Positions 46,696 through 54,215 are shown, numbered from the stretch's first letter. The stretch is 64,000 nt of DNA from Actinacidiphila sp. DG2A-62 (GCF_035825295.1 NZ_JAYMGI010000002.1:3787001-3851000); one strand, 5' to 3'. Numbers and translations: made by a program. Notes: a model not told the origin generated them from the sequence alone.

Positions 46696-48852
46696 TCAGG
46701 TTCCGCAGGGGTCGGCCGCGTTGATCGACCGCCATTCCTCGGCGCGCTCCCACCGGCCGTGCTCGTGGCGTAGCGTCTGAGCGTGACGTTCCGGCAGCCC
46801 CCCGGCCACGTCCGCCACGGTCTTGGCCATGCGCTCGCGCAGCTCCTCCACCTCCTGGTCCAGCAGGGCCCGGATGCGTCGCTCCAGTCCCTGGTGCTGG
46901 ACGGGCAGCCGGGCGGCCGGCGCCTCCCGCGCGGCGGCGATCATCCCTCCCAGAACGGTGTAAGCGGCGTCCTTGAGGACCACCCGGGCACCGCGCACCC
47001 GGTGGCGCGGCTCGCCGTCGAGGATCTTCTCCAGGGACTTGAGGGTGTAGTCCAAGGCGAAGTGGCGGTCCACCCACAGCTGCGCCCACTGGCTGCACAC
47101 CCCGATCCGCCAGTCCGCGAACTGCGCGTCCTGACGGCCCATCGACGGCCGCACCTCCCCGGCCAGCCCCGCGCGCTGCACCTGCTTGGTATACGCGGCG
47201 CCGATCAGGCACTCCATGGACACCAGCATGTAGGAGATGCCGGTGTGCAAGGCCCGGCCGGTGGCGTGGGCCCGCACCCACTCCGGGTCCCGCACCCCGG
47301 CGACGATCTCCTCGACCGGCACGCCCGGCATGGGGCGCAGCAGCAGGTCCGTACGCCCCTGGTAGGCGTACGTGGCCTCCAGCTCCTGGAGCGTCATCAG
47401 GTGGTCGAACGTGATGTACGTGTACCTCGTGGGCACGCCGAGCGCGGACAGGGTGCGGATGGCCAAGGCGTTCTGCTCGCCGCCGGTCTCCTTGTTGAAG
47501 CGGTCCAGGATCGAGTCCACGCCGGACTCCACGCCGAACAGGCAGCGCCGCAGCCCCCGCTCCACCAGCGTGCGCCACATGCCGGCGCGCTCGACATGCC
47601 AGGCGAAGTCCCGCTCCGGGTGGGTGACCTGGTCGATGCGGCAGCTCGTCTCCCACTTGAACCCGGCCCCGTGCAGCACCTCGGCCATCTCCAGCGCGCG
47701 GGGTACGGCGTCCGGGCCGCGGCCGATGAACTCCTCATCCACCAGGTACAGCGTCCGGGAGATGTCCGGGTGCCGGTCGAACACCGCGCCCATGGCTCCG
47801 AGCATCCACCCGAAGTCCGCGGGGGTGCCCCCGGCCCACTGACCCTTGTGGCCGCGCGGGCAGAAGCTGCAGAAATTGGTGCAGCCGCGCGAGGCCTCCA
47901 GTTGGGCAACGCCGTGGTGCTCGAACGTCGCCGGCAGCAGGTCCAGCTCCGGCAGGAAGTCGTCCTGCGCGCGGCTGACCGGCTTGGCCGTGCGGCGCCG
48001 CCCGATGGCGAGGGTGCCCTCGCCGCGGGCGGCCCCGTTGTAGCCGATCCCATGGACGTCGCCCAGCGGCAGGTCGCCGTGCCAGTGGGCCAGCAGGTCC
48101 TGCACCGTCAGCTCCCCGCCGCCCCGGGCGATCAGCAACTTCGGGTAGCGGTCCAGCAGCAGGCCCTCATTGCGCGCGGTCAGGCTGCCACCGGCGATGA
48201 CCAGCGGCGGCGCCGGCAGCGCGTACGCCGCGTCCAGCAGCTCCGTCATGAGGTCGTGCTGCCCGAACGTGGCGCTGATCCCGAGGATGTCCGGGGCCTC
48301 CTCGGTCAGGAGCCGGATCAGGTCCGGCAGGGTGACGCCGAGCTGCATGTCCGCCAGGCCGACCGTGCCCATGAGAGTGGCGCGGGCCGCGCGCGCCACG
48401 TCGGAGATACCCAGCGGGAAGCGGGGTAGGGGGAAGTTCTCCGGGTGGTACAGCGCGGCCAGCAGCACCACGGGGCGGCTGAGCCGGTACACGGCCTGAT
48501 CGTCCACCCGGGCCGGGGACAGCCAGCCCTCCGCGTCCTTGAGGTGGATGTGCCCCTCAGCCCACCCCGGCCAGGCCCGGGTGCGGTGCGGCTGGCCGGA
48601 CAGGTCCGCCAGCGTCCAACGGCCGTCCAGCCGCTCGATGCCGACTAAGCGGCGGTCCAGTGTCCCGGCGACCCGCACCCTGCCGGCCCGGCCGGTGAGC
48701 GCGGTCTCCAGGTGCCGGCGCAGGCGCTCCGGGTCCAGCAGCAGCAAGTCGTCCACGCGGCCCAGGTTCAGGCCGGTGGTCTGGTGGACGGCCTCAGCGA
48801 GTAGTTCCGCTGCCCGCTCGGTGGGGCCAGTAGCGATGGTGTGTTCCTGCAC
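46696..48852 (-). CDS. Cobalamin-binding-domain radical SAM enzyme
   Basis: 718 residues. A Rossmann-type B12-binding domain spans about 150-270 (PDILGISATFGQHDLM; LVIAGGSLTARN; IARGGGELTVQDLL). The radical SAM cluster is C324-x3-C328-x2-C331 (SRGCTNFCSFCPRG). The barrel continues with TLYLVDEEFIGRGPDA, FGVESGVDSILDRFNK and TYITFDHLMTL. Such class B proteins methylate unactivated carbons or rearrange rings. An N-terminal segment of about 140 residues and a C-terminal helical tail are extra. GTG at 48852 follows GAGGAGG. Reaction and substrate are unknown. Confidence 0.88.
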   Translation of the reverse strand: MQEHTIATGPTERAAELLAEAVHQTTGLNLGRVDDLLLLDPERLRRHLETALTGRAGRVRVAGTLDRRLVGIERLDGRWTLADLSGQPHRTRAWPGWAEGHIHLKDAEGWLSPARVDDQAVYRLSRPVVLLAALYHPENFPLPRFPLGISDVARAARATLMGTVGLADMQLGVTLPDLIRLLTEEAPDILGISATFGQHDLMTELLDAAYALPAPPLVIAGGSLTARNEGLLLDRYPKLLIARGGGELTVQDLLAHWHGDLPLGDVHGIGYNGAARGEGTLAIGRRRTAKPVSRAQDDFLPELDLLPATFEHHGVAQLEASRGCTNFCSFCPRGHKGQWAGGTPADFGWMLGAMGAVFDRHPDISRTLYLVDEEFIGRGPDAVPRALEMAEVLHGAGFKWETSCRIDQVTHPERDFAWHVERAGMWRTLVERGLRRCLFGVESGVDSILDRFNKETGGEQNALAIRTLSALGVPTRYTYITFDHLMTLQELEATYAYQGRTDLLLRPMPGVPVEEIVAGVRDPEWVRAHATGRALHTGISYMLVSMECLIGAAYTKQVQRAGLAGEVRPSMGRQDAQFADWRIGVCSQWAQLWVDRHFALDYTLKSLEKILDGEPRHRVRGARVVLKDAAYTVLGGMIAAAREAPAARLPVQHQGLERRIRALLDQEVEELRERMAKTVADVAGGLPERHAQTLRHEHGRWERAEEWRSINAADPCGT

Positions 48853-48948
48853 GGTGCCTCCTCATATCGGTGGAGAGGGAGGGTGGAGCGCCGGCCTCAT
48901 GCGGCCAGGCGCACGTCCACGAAGTGCGGCAGGTGGTCGGACGGAGAG

Positions 48949-48980
48949 GGCGGTGGCCGTACCGCCGTACGGCCACCGCC
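48949..48980. promoter_or_regulatory. Perfect 14-bp hairpin between Nudix and radical SAM genes
   Basis: GGCGGTGGCCGTAC / GTACGGCCACCGCC with a 4-nt loop, about 97 nt before the radical SAM start. There is no T tract on the minus strand, so it may be a weak terminator, processing site or mRNA stabiliser rather than a full stop. Confidence 0.6.
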
Positions 48981-49029
48981 ATGAGGTCCCCGGCCCGTCC
49001 CCGTCAGGGCGCGGGGGATCTAGCTGCGG

Positions 49030-49548
49030 CTACGCCGCGTCGGCGATGCGGTGACCCTCGAACCGGTATCCGCGCAGGGTCGGGTCCTTGACGGCCGCCT
49101 TGGCCTCCCGGACGCGCCGGGCGATGTACGGCGCGCAGCGGGCGTCCAGCTCCTCGTCGGCCAGGAGCTTGTAGTCGACCAGCTCCGGGTCCTCGCCCTC
49201 CGGCGTGCCGCCCGCGTTGAGCACGATCTTGTCCAGCTCACCCGGCGCCAGGCGGTGGAAGAACACGAGGGTGGTGGCCTCGGCGGACCGGCCCGGGTTG
49301 TCCGGCACCCAGTCGGTGATGAGCAGCGTGTGCGGGATGAGCGTGAGCCCGATCTCCTCCCGGGCCTCCCGGACGGCGGCGAGGTGCGGCGGTTCGTTGC
49401 TGTGGGCGCCGCCGCCGACCAGGTGGTACACGCCGTCCTTGTAGCTCGGCTGCACCAGCAGGGCGCGATCCTGGTCGTCCAAAATCAACCAGGCGCCGCC
49501 GTTGCGGCGCTGGCCGGGGTGCTGTAAGTCCGTATCGCGGTGTGCCAC
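49030..49548 (-). CDS. Nudix hydrolase
   Basis: 172 residues from GTG at 49548, which has a perfect AGGAGAACACC leader. The Nudix box is VGGGAHSNEPPHLAAVREAREEIG split as GGGAH..REAREEIGLTL. Upstream the frame is open into the XRE gene without a stop, so a 299-residue fusion starting at 49929 is also possible on paper. It sits directly upstream of the radical SAM cassette and may clean up a nucleotide product. Confidence 0.85.
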   Translation of the reverse strand: MAHRDTDLQHPGQRRNGGAWLILDDQDRALLVQPSYKDGVYHLVGGGAHSNEPPHLAAVREAREEIGLTLIPHTLLITDWVPDNPGRSAEATTLVFFHRLAPGELDKIVLNAGGTPEGEDPELVDYKLLADEELDARCAPYIARRVREAKAAVKDPTLRGYRFEGHRIADAA

Positions 49549-49929
49549 GGTGTTCTCCTGTCGTAGTGGTTCTTCTGTGGAGCCCGTCCCGGCCGGTGAC
49601 CCGTCATCGACCGGCCGGGGCGGGGGTTCATCAGCGGCCGGCAAGGGGTCGCCAGGCTGCTGCGGCATGGGGTGCGGCTCAGGCGCTTCGCAGGCCGGGC
49701 ACCGCTTGCGCTCCAGCACGACGATGGGGCAGTTGAGCGCGTCGGCGATCTTGATGAGGTTGGCGGGGGTGGCGCTGCGCCAGCCGTGTTCGATCTCGCC
49801 CATGAGCTGTTCGCTGATGCCGACCAGGCGGGCGAGCTGGCGCTTGGTCAGCCCGGCCTTCTGGCGTGCCCAGGCGACGGCTTCCGGCTCGTGGTACAGC
49901 GTGCTCGGGCGGGTGCGGACCCTGGGCAT
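49549..49929 (-). CDS. XRE-family helix-turn-helix protein, open into Nudix
   Basis: HTH segment: EAVAWARQKAGLTKRQLARL and ISEQLMGEIEHGWRSATPAN, then a CPAC pair and Pro-rich residues. From about residue 100 the translation runs through a conserved intergenic-type hairpin (49563-49640) before the Nudix start, which suggests that the natural stop has been lost or that this is a new fusion. ATG at 49929 overlaps the previous stop by one base. Confidence 0.75.
49563..49640. repeat. Conserved island hairpin element, copy II
   Basis: Plus-strand GTGGAGCCCGTCCCGGCCGG, then GTGACCCGTCATC, then CGGGGGTTCATCAGCGG. The arms CCCGGCCGGT and ACCGGCCGGG pair. It is homologous to copy I at 50365-50430 but lies inside the XRE-Nudix open frame. 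Confidence 0.8.
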
Positions 49930-50339
49930 CACGCGCGCGCGGTGTGGTCCCAGGGGTCGTCCACCTGCCACGTATGGCCGCCGTCGTGGAACTCGAACTC
50001 CGAGCAGATCGCCTGCTGCTCGGGGTCGGTGGCCGGGCAGTCGGGCAGGACGAAGACGACCTCGGGGGCGTCGGTCGCGTTCCACCGGGTCCACACGCCG
50101 GTCGTCTCGGTGGCCTCCACGATGAAGGCCCAGTGGTCGCCGGTCGGATGGGCCTGGAGGGTGCAGCGCACGTCCCGGATCTCGGCCGGGTCGATCCCCG
50201 TGCGGTTGGCGTACCGAGCCGCCGTCACGGTGAGGCTGGTGGGTATGGTGACCAGTTCTCCGCAGATGGGCGGACGGCCGGCCTCCTCGTCGGGGTGCTT
50301 ATCGGCCGAGCTGCGGGGTTCCTCGGTGGTGGTTGCCAT
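49929..50339 (-). CDS. Island hypothetical protein
   Basis: 136 residues, no named domain. ELVTIPTSLTVTAARYANRT, DVRCTLQAHPTGDHWAFIVE and CSEFEFHDGGHTWQVDDPWD; three Cys and several His might bind metal. The C-terminal part is Asp-rich. The start is ATG at 50339; the stop overlaps the XRE start (TGATG). Function unknown. Confidence 0.7.
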   Translation of the reverse strand: MATTTEEPRSSADKHPDEEAGRPPICGELVTIPTSLTVTAARYANRTGIDPAEIRDVRCTLQAHPTGDHWAFIVEATETTGVWTRWNATDAPEVVFVLPDCPATDPEQQAICSEFEFHDGGHTWQVDDPWDHTARA

Positions 50340-50364
50340 TGCCGTGAATCGGTCCCTCGGGTCG

Positions 50365-50430
50365 TTGCTTCAGTGGAGCCCGTCCCCGGCTGGCGACCGG
50401 TCGTCAGCGAGCTGGGGACGGGAGTTCATT
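50365..50430. repeat. Conserved island hairpin element, copy I
   Basis: Plus-strand GTGGAGCCCGTCCCCGGCTG, then GCGACCGGTCGTC, then GGGGACGGGAGTTCATTCGG. CCGTCCCC and GGGGACGG form the stem. It lies between the zinc-protein stop (50426) and the next gene; the stop codon is part of the conserved GTTCAT end. Confidence 0.8.
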
Positions 50431-50611
50431 CGGTGCAGATGCCGCGCTGGACATCCGCGAGCGCCAGCTCCTCCAGGCGCCGGATGCACTCCTCGCAGGC
50501 GTGAAAGGCACCAGTGCCGTAGACGGTCTGCACGGGGCCGAGCCACAGCACCAGCCGGTCGGTGCTCTCGCACCGCCAGCACAGCCCCCGCATCCACGCG
50601 CGGCCGCGCAC
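50426..50611 (-). CDS. Small four-cysteine zinc-ribbon-like protein
   Basis: 61 residues from GTG at 50611 (or 55 from the ATG six codons on). CWRC near the start and CEEC about 30 residues later would bind one zinc. LCWRCESTDRLVLWLGPVQT, then helical RRLEELALADV. The start lies 3 nt past the upstream stop, so translation is coupled. Function unknown. Confidence 0.7.
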   Translation of the reverse strand: MRGRAWMRGLCWRCESTDRLVLWLGPVQTVYGTGAFHACEECIRRLEELALADVQRGICTE

Positions 50612-50613
50612 GG

Positions 50614-50988
50614 TCAGCCCCCGCGGCGGCCGGGGCGTACCGGCCTGCCCCCGGCGCAGCTCGTGTCCTGCGCCCCTTGGGCGGGGCCGGCGCTGGGCAG
50701 CTCCTCGCCCGGGTCGTCCGGCTCGGGGGGTGGGAGCACCTCGAAGACGGTGAGCTTCGACCCCGCCGCCAGGTACACGGGGTCGTGGTGGGCCAGATCG
50801 ACCATGCGGCCAGCGACGCCCACCTGCCGCAAGTTGGTGATGCGGTAGGCCCGCCCGTCCACGCCCACCCAGTCGTTGAGCTGCAACTGATTCGGCCCCC
50901 GCTCCTGCGGGTTGACCAGGCGGGAGCCGTCGCTCAAGGCCCAGCCGGGGGGCCGCTGGGGGGCGTTGGCGGTGGTGGGGGTGCTGAT
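50614..50988 (-). CDS. Island hypothetical protein with an ATC start
   Basis: 124 residues if translated from ATC at 50988. AAGGAG lies 7 nt upstream exactly where a start is expected, and the product would read MSTPTTANAPQRPPGWALSD with ATG in place of ATC. Conserved-looking core: LQLNDWVGVDGRAYRITNLR, GRMVDLAHHDPVYLAAGSKL. A first-position-valid alternative is TTG further in. Function unknown. Confidence 0.65.
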   Translation of the reverse strand: MSTPTTANAPQRPPGWALSDGSRLVNPQERGPNQLQLNDWVGVDGRAYRITNLRQVGVAGRMVDLAHHDPVYLAAGSKLTVFEVLPPPEPDDPGEELPSAGPAQGAQDTSCAGGRPVRPGRRGG

Positions 50989-51019
50989 GGCCGTTCTCCT
51001 TCGGTGTGTGGTCGCGCTG

Positions 51020-51082
51020 CCCGGCCGCCGGAGCACGGTCGGCGGCCGGGCGCGCACCGGTCCCCGCCACCCGGGGACCGGT
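51020..51082. promoter_or_regulatory. Two adjacent hairpins in an island operon gap
   Basis: CCCGGCCGCCG / CGGCGGCCGGG (51020-51050) and ACCGGTCCCCG / CGGGGACCGGT (51056-51082), each an 11-bp stem. They lie between the 27-residue peptide gene and the ATC-start gene and may divide the operon. Confidence 0.6.
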
Positions 51083-51162
51083 CGGCCCACCCCGGCCCGT
51101 GCCACGGGGGAGGCACGTGGACGGCGCCAACCCGTAGAGCGCCGCTGGCCGGGGTGGGGGTC

Positions 51163-51246
51163 TTATCTGGTGGCGACACCGAGCGTCAGGGCGATCACCA
51201 GGCAGGCCGCGGCCACCATGCAGACCACCTGCTCGGTACGGTTCAC
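51163..51246 (-). CDS. 27-residue single-helix membrane peptide
   Basis: GTG at 51246 overlaps the upstream stop (GTGA), so translation is coupled. The product is MNRTEQ, then a hydrophobic stretch VVCMVAAACLVIALTLGV, then ATR. It is one membrane helix with a short tail. It is too short for most gene callers. Function unknown. Confidence 0.55.
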   Translation of the reverse strand: MNRTEQVVCMVAAACLVIALTLGVATR

Positions 51247-51831
51247 CCCGACCCCCGCTGGACGGCCCGCAGGTGCCGGCCCTCGCCGCCCGCGGCGGTC
51301 CTGGCCCAGCAGCGCGGGCAGGCGTACGAGCGGTACAGAGAGCCGGACGGTCCCTCGAACACCTCCACCAGGTGACCGTCCCTGGTCGGGGCCCGGCAGT
51401 GCTGGCACACCCTCACCGGCCCGAGCACGGCGGCCTCCTCCAGCGGGCCGATGACGAACTCGATGCTGACGCGCAGCGCGTGGGGGTCGGTGTACTGGGG
51501 CAGCTCCAGCGGGGAGCGCAACCACCGGGTGCCGTCGTGGTAGCCGTCCGGGCCGGGAACGAGGAGCCGGTGCCCGTGCCCGTAGCGCACGACCCGGGCG
51601 GCCGAGGCGTCCGGCCAGTCCGCGGCGCCATCGGCGGAGAGCATCCACACCAGGTGCCGGCGCAGGCTCCTCGAAGACGGGGCCGGCCTTGTCGCCGAGC
51701 ACATCCAGCACCTGCCGGCCCCAGTCCGCGGGCAGCGACAGCGCGGCCCAGGTGGGCGCGATGCGTACCGGCCCGATCGGCCCGTCAGGCAGGAAGTGAG
51801 GGAGGGCCGCGGTCGTGGTTGCCCGTATCAC
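51243..51831 (-). pseudogene. Island hypothetical protein, frame broken
   Basis: About 195 residues when joined. The first frame from GTG at 51831 (overlapping the HATPase stop, after GGAGG) reads LPHFLPDGPIGPVRIAPTWA and VLDVLGDKAGPVFEE. The second frame, to 51243, reads RRHLVWMLSADGAADWP, YGHGHRLLVPGPDGYHDGTR and two CxxC pairs (VCQHCRAP; ACPRCWAR). Removing one C from GAGGAGCCTGCGCC near 51668 gives a continuous VFEELRRHLVWML. The family is common in Streptomyces, function unknown. Confidence 0.75.
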
Positions 51832-52340
51832 CTGGCCACCTCCGTGCCCGGACGACGGAGCGTGCACCAGGTGGTGGTCCCGTCGTCGCCGATGCCCCAG
51901 GAGGAGGCAAGGGCCGCGACGATGAACAGCCCCCGGCCGTTCTCGCTGTCGGTGTCGCTCTCAACGGCCCGGGGCCGGTAGGAAGTGCCGCCGTTCACCG
52001 CGAGCGTGATTGTCTTGGTGGTCAGGATGAGGCGGAAGGCGATCTCCGCGGCCTCGCCGTATCGCAGGGCGTTCGTCACCAGCTCGCTCACGATGAGCTG
52101 GGCGTCCTGGACGGGCTCGCCACTCATGCCCCAGGTCGTAAGCTTGGCGGCCACGATCCGGCGCAGGGAGCCGACCCAGCGTCCGTCCGTCTCCGGAGTG
52201 CTTCCGCTGTGGTCGTCAGCCCGCGTGACGCGAATGCCGAGGTCGTCACAGACGTCGGTCATGCAGGCGTCGGGGACGATGCACTCGGGCCCTTTGTCCG
52301 ATAACAACCGAACCACCACCGCACTTTGAAGCATCGTCAT
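51828..52340 (-). CDS. HATPase_c anti-sigma-like ATP-binding protein
   Basis: 170 residues. The GHKL-fold N box SELVTNALRYG and G box NGRGLFIVAALASSWGI are visible. Proteins of this type act as RsbW-like regulators in Streptomyces and often sit beside XRE-DUF5753/DUF397 genes, as here, where the XRE gene is divergent 240 nt away. ATG at 52340 follows GAGG. It heads the long minus-strand island operon. Confidence 0.85.
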   Translation of the reverse strand: MTMLQSAVVVRLLSDKGPECIVPDACMTDVCDDLGIRVTRADDHSGSTPETDGRWVGSLRRIVAAKLTTWGMSGEPVQDAQLIVSELVTNALRYGEAAEIAFRLILTTKTITLAVNGGTSYRPRAVESDTDSENGRGLFIVAALASSWGIGDDGTTTWCTLRRPGTEVAR

Positions 52341-52580
52341 GCCGGCCTCAGATTCGCTCGGCGGGCCCCCAGCGGGCTGCTCAAAGGGGCAGCCAGAGAC
52401 CCGGACACTCTCAGTGGGGCCGACAACGGCCTGTAGTTGCGCCGCGTCTGCCCGCAACCAGCTTGCTCCTTCGGTCGCAGGCGATGCAATACCGCTGCGC
52501 AATATTGTGATCGCAAGCGCCATAGGTGCGAACCTCTGTGTGGATAGCGTGGTGCGCCGACGACGTGCGAGACTGCACCC

Positions 52581-53444
52581 ATGGCGCAGAAGCGGACCAC
52601 TCCGACGGTGAGAAGGCGACGTATTGGCGCCCAGATGCGCCGCTGGCGTCTGACGACACCGCTCACCGCAGCTCAGGCCGCGAAGAAGCTGGGCACGGAC
52701 ACCGGGCGCTTCTCACGCCTGGAGCGCGGCGTGTACCGGATCTCCGCAGAGGAGATCCGCACCCTCGCGGAGATCTACGGGCTCAATGATGCCGAGGGCG
52801 TGGAGGAAGTCATCCGCGCCAATCAGGAGGAGCCCGGCTGGTGGGCCGCCTACGGCGACCGTCTGTCGGAGAGCTACCGGGACTTCATCGAGCTGGAGGC
52901 AGACGCACGGACGATCCGCATCCACCACCCGGTGATCATCCCCGGTTTGCTCCAAAGCCCGCCGTACATCCACGAGATGCTGACCCGTGGGCCCGGCGCG
53001 GTACGGCGCAATGAAGCCGAGATGCTGGTCAACGTCCGCATCGGTCGACAGCTCATCGTCACCCGGGATGAAAATCCGGTTGACGTCCACGCTCTCGTCC
53101 CGGAGGCTGCCTTCCACGCGCAGTTCGCAGAGGGATCACTCGTCATGCGGGACCAGCTCCAACGGCTGCTCCTACTCTCGGACCTTCCCAACGTCACGCT
53201 GCAGATCGTCCCGCTCACCACGCATCCCAGCTTCGGCTCCAGCGGGCCCATGACGCTCATGACCTACCGTCACCCGTGGGTGCCGATCGCCAGCGTGGAC
53301 AACGCCCTGGGCGGGCACCACACAGAAGACCCTGCGGAGGTGGATTTCCTGGAGAAAGACTTCAGGGAAACCGCGTCCATCGCTCTTCCCGTGGAACGGT
53401 CGCGGGAGGTCATCGCCGAGCACCTGGAGGGACTCAACAAGTGA
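52581..53444 (+). CDS. XRE-family regulator with DUF5753 domain (WhiJ/AbaA type)
   Basis: 287 residues. HTH in residues 10-70 (LTTPLTAAQAAKKLGTDTGR; FSRLERGVYRISAEEIRTLA), then the DUF5753 domain with IIPGLLQSPPYIHEML, LVPEAAFHAQF and LTTHPSFGSSGPMTLM. Such proteins pair with a DUF397 partner to control development or secondary metabolism. The stop overlaps the DUF397 start. Confidence 0.93.
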   Translation: MAQKRTTPTVRRRRIGAQMRRWRLTTPLTAAQAAKKLGTDTGRFSRLERGVYRISAEEIRTLAEIYGLNDAEGVEEVIRANQEEPGWWAAYGDRLSESYRDFIELEADARTIRIHHPVIIPGLLQSPPYIHEMLTRGPGAVRRNEAEMLVNVRIGRQLIVTRDENPVDVHALVPEAAFHAQFAEGSLVMRDQLQRLLLLSDLPNVTLQIVPLTTHPSFGSSGPMTLMTYRHPWVPIASVDNALGGHHTEDPAEVDFLEKDFRETASIALPVERSREVIAEHLEGLNK

Positions 53445-53671
53445 CCAGAAACAGCATCGCGGCACCGGATCTGCGCGGTGCCGCCTGGAAGAAGTCGTCG
53501 TACAGCGGCAACAACCAGTCTCAGTGCGTCGAGGTCGCGGACGTGATAGCGACCTTCGGCGGCGTCGGCGTCCGCGACTCGAAGAACCCGGACGGCCCGG
53601 CCCTGCTGTTCCCGCAGCAGGCCTTCGCCGACTTCCTCGCGGAAGTGGCGGCCGGCCGCTTCGACGTGTGA
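53441..53671 (+). CDS. DUF397 partner protein
   Basis: 76 residues. GAAWKKSSYSGNNQSQCVEV and GVRDSKNPDGPALLF are DUF397 hallmarks. GTG at 53441 overlaps the XRE stop (GTGA). It is thought to bind and inhibit the XRE-DUF5753 partner; the pair lies divergent from an HATPase gene. Confidence 0.93.
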   Translation: MTRNSIAAPDLRGAAWKKSSYSGNNQSQCVEVADVIATFGGVGVRDSKNPDGPALLFPQQAFADFLAEVAAGRFDV

Positions 53672-53679
53672 TCCAACCT

Positions 53680-53726
53680 CCACAGCCCGCTTCCCCCAGG
53701 CCGTATCCGGGGGAAGCGGGCTGTGG
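53680..53726. terminator. Strong bidirectional terminator
   Basis: CCACAGCCCGCTTCCCCC / GGGGGAAGCGGGCTGTGG, an 18-bp perfect stem with an 11-nt loop. It separates the DUF397 gene from the prophage late genes, which converge on it. Confidence 0.9.
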
Positions 53727-53808
53727 GGTTACATGGGCACCCGAACAGGAACCGGGCAGGCCCAGTGTTCACCCGCCGGGGCCGCGCTGACCGGCAAACC
53801 ACCGAAGT

Positions 53809-54213
53809 TCACCGCGAGGGGGCTCCCCCTCCCCCCTCCGTGGCCGGGGGCGCCCGGTGCTCCGGGTCATCGCACTCCGGGCACAACCGGGCCAGCCGCC
53901 GGTTCGTCCGGTCCACCGCGTCCCGCAGGCTGGCCCCGTCGTTGGGGTGCACCTCGTGCACCACGATGCCGACCCGCTGCTCGATCGTGTCCAGGCGTTC
54001 CATCACGCCGGGCCGTGCCGGCACTCCGGGCCGCGCCGGGACGCCCTGCCAGTCGTCCACGACCTGTTCCAGGCGCCGCAGGACTGCGAACAGCCGGCGC
54101 AGGCCCTGAAAGCCGCCGACCAAGGCGCCGACGACCGCGATTGCCGCCCCGGCCCACACGACCGCGGTGTCGAGCGGGCCGATCCCCGTCGTGCCGTCGC
54201 CGAGCGGCCTCAT
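53809..54213 (-). CDS. Holin-like phage membrane protein
   Basis: 134 residues with one transmembrane helix near the N-terminus (TAVVWAGAAIAVVGALVGG), a helical stretch (LRRLFAVLRRLEQVVDDWQG) and a Cys pair (LCPECDDPEH). Position and size right after the endolysin fit a holin (DUF2746-type). It starts 2 nt after the amidase stop. It is the last gene of the late operon. Confidence 0.65.
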   Translation of the reverse strand: MRPLGDGTTGIGPLDTAVVWAGAAIAVVGALVGGFQGLRRLFAVLRRLEQVVDDWQGVPARPGVPARPGVMERLDTIEQRVGIVVHEVHPNDGASLRDAVDRTNRRLARLCPECDDPEHRAPPATEGGGGAPSR

Positions 54214-54215
54214 GG

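Noticed and set aside
48794..48982. A 62-codon minus-strand ORF (ATG at 48982) overlapping the radical SAM start
   Set aside because: Composition is Arg/Thr/Trp/His-rich with no conservation signal, and it overlaps the radical SAM ribosome site and 5' end.
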